From positions 61,098 to 125,097 of the forward strand of contig QNQO01010729.1 of NCBI GenBank assembly GCA_003290165.1: 64,000 nt of DNA. Reading direction: 5' to 3'. The notes under the pieces are model-generated. The model was not told the origin of the DNA, searched no databases, and saw only the letters and a list, made by a program, of their open reading frames with translations. Positions 58,786-64,000 of this stretch are shown piece after piece (position 1 is the stretch's first letter; each line of letters opens with the position of its first letter). Made by a program: the position numbers and the translations under genes. The DNA comes from Berberis thunbergii (lineage: Eukaryota; Streptophyta; Magnoliopsida; Ranunculales; Berberidaceae).

Positions 58786-60780
58786 GGGCGAGGCTTGTCT
58801 CAAATCTCACATGAACTTAGTGCTTGGAGCTCACCGATGACCGTACCGTGTAGTGCAGTGACCCTTGCTTCTTTAATCTAGTTCCGAACTTCAGTCTTTC
58901 TCCATTCATCAAGCTAAAGGCTCTTGTTCCATTCTGTCACCGTAGATTGCTTGCTGGCGTGCTGAGCTATTTAAGCCTAATTGTTTATCCTTCTTTATCG
59001 ATATTAGGCTTGGTGTGCAGTTAGCGGTACTGTCTAGGTGGGCTGACCCTTCCTTCCCTTCTGGTTAATCATATCCATGAGCTTCAATACGTCTGCTTTC
59101 AAACAGGATCCGGAACTCTCGGGTTAAGCGAGCAGAAAGACAGCCCGCCTGCCTTGCCTTCTTTTAATCGGCTTCTTCCTCGCGGCTCTGAAGGTTGTTG
59201 GGAAGTGAAAGTGATATTGGATACTGACAGCAAGTGGTACCTCACTCAAGGATTCCCCGCTTACGCCTTCAAAGCCACTTCAGACTGACCCAAATCTCGA
59301 TGTGTAAAGCAAAACACTATTCCACATTGCTCTTCCTGCAGCCGCTCTGGACAGTCCTTTCGACTTAGTGGTTTGAGCCGACTCCCTCTCTGCTGACCAA
59401 ACAGCCCGCCCACTCTTCCTCCCCTACCCCGGTTGACACTTTCAGGCCTCCCTACTGGAAGACACTGACAGCCTTGCTTACCTCGAACCCCAGACTATCT
59501 TCCTATCTTACTTTACATCGTCAGCTACAGAGTCAGCTGTTAGTGGGGAAGTTATTTCTCTGATCAGTCAAATTTGTAAATTTCTCGCATCCGGTTCGCT
59601 ACTTAAGGAGCAACCCCGGAGGAATAGCGGGATAAGGCTAAATTGCATTGAAGCTCCCATAAGCCAGACTTCCACTCTGGAAACCAATCATCAAGGCCCC
59701 GGTAAATTTGATAGCAACATGAATTCCTGAATGGAGCGAGGTGTAAAAGCTACTGTTTCCTTCCCACCCCCGTATTTCAGATAGAAATCCGTTCTTTACA
59801 TCCAGCCGACGCTCGGGCTTCTCTCTCCTTTTAGTCGAGCAAGCTTCTCCTGGGGAACTGCCCCCAATTCTTTCTCCAGCAATGGATTAAGGTCAGCCCC
59901 ACTGATATGCTTAAACACAAACTAGCAGCAGGAAGAGCATCTTGACGGAACGTAACAAGCATAGGAAGCGGACTACACAGGAATGACAGCCCTCTCTTGA
60001 AAGAGCATTCGCGACATCTCCCGGGTAACCTTCTTCTTATCCATCACGTAGCAGAACCCAAGCATTTGATTCGCACTCCTTTGGACCAAGGGTCATTGCC
60101 TTTATTCACTTGCATTTGCGCGAGTGTGCCTCTTTCTTTGGGAATACTTTGCTTACTAGCTGGTTACCGCTTATCGCGAAAGGGCATTCAGTTCAGAAAA
60201 GTGGGATCGTCGGATCACTGGGTTCGTACTCTCGCCTTTGAGCTATCCGCCTTAAGCTCTCACACCGGCCTACTACTCTTACTGAGTTGACTCGCTTACC
60301 GTAGTCCGAGAAGGAAACTACAGCTTTTTGCCCTACATAAGGGGTTCTCCTTCCCTCCAACAAGACTAGTTTCGACTGACAGCAGCTTCCTGTATTCCAG
60401 ATTGAGTGGCATCGCTACTAGACCATCCCTTTTACAGAAGCTTAGGCCCCACTGACTAGCTATCAAAGGAAGTAACAAGCCAAGCGCACTAAGGCCGTGG
60501 GCAGGAGCTGCTTAGCTGAGAGTTCCTTTCCTATCCGTCAAGGCGCTAGTTTGCAAACTGATAGGACACAGAGCGTACCGACCCAACAGAGCAGACCAAA
60601 AGAACAAAGAGAGAGGACCGAACCACGAGTTCAGAAGGCTACCCTATCGAGGAAAAGTAAAGGAGTGGTTGGATGCGCCGAAAAGAAAGACAGCGACCAT
60701 CTGATTCAGAAGATTAGGATTGGGCATTTCTTTGCGAAGGAAATACCGGCCTGAGCATCCGCTTCACTATTCTTGGATCA
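58786..60780. other. Mitochondrial-like spacer, no recognised gene
   Basis: Right flank of the CACTA insertion. The open frames 59997-60290 and 60497-60754 have no recognised domain. Confidence 0.45.
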
Positions 60781-61150
60781 ACCCACCCCTTCACTTATAA
60801 TGAACAAGGAAAATCACAAAAGCAAAGCTCCATAATACAGCAAGGGGAACCCAGCAGATACTGGCAGCACTCTATTCATACAGCAATAGTCAAACAGATA
60901 CTCCCAGTGCAGCAAGCTCCATAACCTGCAGAACACCCCCAGCGCAAGCAACCCATCCAACCAAGCAAATCCAGACAGATGAACAAACCCAGCAATAGCT
61001 CAACACAAATAGATGAACAACCATCCAACCAAAGAAAACACAAACAAACCAAGCTGTGACAACAAACAAGGTTAGCTACAGATGCTGTCAGTAAGGCCCC
61101 AGGCTTCTACCAGCCTGATATTCGCAGATGACCTTGGAAAATTTACGCAG
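60781..61150 (-). other. CA-rich tract, probable 3' UTR of the minus-strand LINE
   Basis: Repetitive CCAGCAGATACT, CAAGCTCCATAA and CCATCCAACCAA words follow the last coding segment of the LINE. No gene is seen. Confidence 0.4.
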
Positions 61151-64000
61151 GTAAATGGTCCTAGTTCTGAATACTCAAAAATTCCAAGTCAATTTGAACT
61201 AACCTCCTAGTTTTACCACTTTGCATCCTCTCCTTCCATAAGGAGTAAACAAATGCCGCGAACATCAATCTAACTATCAGGGACAGCAAGGATTTCTCAC
61301 TGAAGTTTCCGAGATAGCCATTCCACATTTGTCTCCCATCTCCGATGTGAACGTGGGAGCGCACACCTATCGCACAAGAGTGACCAAATACGAGCCGTAA
61401 ATGGGCAAAAGCGAGAACAGATGGTAAGAGTTTCCTCTTCTTCCTTGCATAATACACATCGGTTAATCTGAATAATACCCATGCTGACTAGTTTGTCCTG
61501 TGTGTATAGCTTCCCCCGGATAGCCATCCAAAGAATGATAGCATGACGGGGGATTAAGTTTTTTGAACCACACAAGTTTATGCCAACCCACCACAGTCTC
61601 TCTATGCCTCACAGAGATTCCATGCGCTCTTAATGGAGAACTCTCCATTAGGAGACTCAGCCCATACTATCCTGTCCCTCGAGGTTCGCCCATCACCTAC
61701 TGGGTACTTTCTTTTTCCACGGGCAAGTTCCCTTAAATTCAGGGATCTTACGCCATGTCCATGAGCATCTCCGGGACATTGAAGTTCCCAAGAAACTTCT
61801 CCTTTTTATCAAGTAGGTCCAAAACCCAGCTGGACCAAATAGAGTTCTCCCGATCACTACAAAGGTTCCACACATGTTTCAAACATAGCAGCTTGATTCC
61901 ATGTGTCAAGCCTTTTGACTCCCAACCCTCCCTCTTTAAAGGGAGACACACATTAAACCCATGCCACTTTGGCCCCCGCCATGGCTAAGTTCACTCCCTT
62001 TCCATAGAAAGGCTCTCAATACCTGTTCCAGTCGCTTGATAACAGCTTTAGGGAGGATAAAAAGGCTTGACCAGAAAGTCTGTACAGTGAACAGTATGGA
62101 CTTAATAAGCTGTAACCGGCCTGCATAGGACAAGGAGTGGGGCTGTCCAGCTCTTAGCCCGAGCTACTATCCTCTCAACCAGCGGATTGCAATCTTATTT
62201 CTTCACGATTGAAGAAATAAGGGGTACTCCAAGGTACCGGACTGGAAGCTTACCTTCGTTATACCCCAGAAGATTTATGATCTGATCTTTTATACCACAT
62301 GCAACACCGCACATAAATAGATTACTTTTTACGGGGTTGGGGGTCACCCCGACAACTCTTTGAACTTTACAAGCAATCCTTGACCAACGATGCAGAGTAA
62401 GCCTCCCCTCTGCAGAGATCATCCGCAAAACACAAGTGGGTGATTCTCTCTCTATGGCACCTCCAATGAAACTTGAAGCGGTTTGTTAGTGGACATTTTA
62501 TTCATAAGTCCCGAAAACACTTCCATCGCTAGGACAAACAAATAGGGGGACATCGGGTCACCCTGCCTCAGGCCTTTCTCCCCAGTAAAGAAACCACACA
62601 GCTCCCCCATTGATATTTATAGAGAACCTTAACTGGGATATGCACTCGAGTTAATCCGCTGGATAACAATTTCCGGGAAACCTACGGTTCTTAAAACCGC
62701 AATGAGGAACTCCCACTTCACTGTATCATACGCCTTCATCAGGTCCACCTTGATGGCACACCTTGGCGAGCCTCTATCCCGATTCAAATTTCGCAATAAC
62801 TCCTGAGCTAACAGGATGTTGTCCCCTATCCTTCTTCTTTAACAAAGGCCGTTTGTTGCTTGCCCACAAGATGAGGGATGACAACTTCAATCGATTGGCC
62901 AAGATCTTTAGCAATACACTTTGATATTGTATTGCAACACGAACTAGGCCTAAAATCCTTTAACATTGTAGGGTTTTGGGACCGTAAGGGATTAGTGAAA
63001 TGGCTGTTACATTCATTCCCTAAGGATTATTCCTGATCTGAAAATGATTTAACTGCTGCACATACTAAGCTTCCCACAATGTTCCAAGCTCTTTTATTTA
63101 CAAAGAGCATTGAACCATCCGGCCCCGGGGCCTTACTATCTTTAATGGAGAAGATTGCATCTTTGATTTCCTCATTGGTAACTTCCCCTAGCCAGCTCCC
63201 CACATGAGAATTCTCGAGTTTTCGAGGTAAGGCCCTTCCAACGCAGGTCATAATCCAAGAGTGGGTTCGTGGCTGTTCTCACTTAACAGCCTTTGAAAAT
63301 ATTGAATAGCTTCCTCCTTAATAGCATTGGGGTCCTCTATTCTAGAGCCATCCTCTTTTGTAATCGATACGATCGTTACTTCTTTGCATGATGGCTCTTA
63401 ACTGCCTGGAAAAAAAAACTTGGTATTGAGATCCGCCATTGCACCCTTGATTTCTGTTCAAAAAACTCTCCTCAGCCCTACTGAGATCGCATACCTTAAC
63501 GAGTCTAGCCTCTTCACGGCATAAGTAGAATCCAAGGGTTGTTGCTGTACAGCGCCCCTGGATTCTATTCAATTCCGCCCTAGCTTGCACCACATCTTGA
63601 GGAAATCTTCGAAAAAATGGTTTCTTATTCAACCTCCGAAGCTCCTCCTTGAGTCTCCTAATTTGGAGCATAGGACGGTACATAGGAGAACCCTCCATTT
63701 CCTCATTCCACACCCTGCTACAAGATTCAGGAACTCTAGGTGATCCGCCCTAAAATCTAAAAATTTGAATGGACTTTTTTACTTTAGGCAAATCAGCGAG
63801 CTTAATGACAACAGGGAAATGGTCAGACAAGACACTCCCGCGGGAAAAAAAGAGCTTCCTAGGATCTGAAGCTCTTTTTTAGGAAAGAAAATAATAGATT
63901 ATATGGGCAGCTTAGGCAGGGTAGATCTACCAAATGAGATCTTACGACATCTTCTTTAGGGTAATAAAAGCTAAGGACATCTAAGAATGTATCTCGATTA
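61150..64000 (-). pseudogene. L1-type LINE ORF2 on the minus strand: endonuclease end, reverse transcriptase, zf-RVT
   Basis: Reading leftwards from the window edge: DHFPVVIKLADLPKV at about 63800 (last endonuclease motif); a linker at 63342-63713; KDSKAPGPDGS at about 63125 opening the reverse transcriptase; [20 protein letters not shown] at about 62540-62585; FADD catalytic motif at about 62418-62429; then SYAGRLQLIKSILFTVQTFW (about 62075-62133) of the thumb; and the zf-RVT region ILWMAIRGKLYTQDKL with CVLCKEEEE (61450-61575). Stops and frameshifts (for example FRF then stop near 63754) inactivate it. Its 5' part lies beyond 64000. It is a different copy from the plus-strand LINEs. Confidence 0.88.

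Noticed and set aside
1..64000. CRISPR arrays, bacterial operons, riboswitches, rRNA genes
   Set aside because: No regularly spaced repeats, no bacterial gene organisation and no rRNA sequence were seen; the window is plant DNA.

Overview
Plant DNA, almost certainly an angiosperm, and a mosaic of four origins. There is no bacterial-type operon and no intact long protein gene. Recognisable parts are (1) the 3' exons of a nuclear gene for the B-block-binding subunit of TFIIIC, (2) mitochondrial-type sequence with a trnK(TTT) gene, a frameshifted ccmB and a degenerate rpl2, (3) a plastid-derived block rpl33-psaJ-trnP-trnW-petG-petL in plastid order but decayed, and (4) transposable elements: LINE fragments on both strands, two Ty1/copia fragments, a foldback MITE, one hAT-type element and one CACTA element.

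Layout: 1-6445 TFIIIC exons and introns, with a small foldback element in the last long intron; about 7400-7560 a LINE reverse-transcriptase scrap (-); about 7600-28100 mitochondrial-like spacer with ccmB pseudogene (-), trnK (+) and rpl2 pseudogene (+); 28110-30375 LINE 3' half (+); 30690-32660 plastid block; 32880-35500 LINE 5' half (+); 35500-43100 spacer with a copia RT scrap (+); 43108-44571 hAT-type element with a perfect 8-bp target duplication; 44580-49950 spacer; 49950-51770 copia gag, leader, primer-binding site and part of an LTR (-); 52754-58782 CACTA element with a 3-bp target duplication that carries exons of a uridine kinase gene; 58786-60780 spacer; 61150-64000 LINE (-).

Reading of the whole: the mixture fits either a large nuclear insertion of mitochondrial DNA (NUMT) later hit by nuclear transposons, or an expanded plant mitochondrial genome that took up nuclear and plastid DNA. 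The hAT and CACTA elements sit in mitochondrial-like sequence and still have exact target duplications. These DNA transposons move by nuclear-encoded transposases, so I favour a nuclear locus. The decayed state of ccmB, rpl2 and the plastid genes agrees with relaxed selection. The most interesting single object is the CACTA element with captured uridine kinase exons. Long stretches show only short random ORFs and short dispersed repeats; I do not assign genes there.
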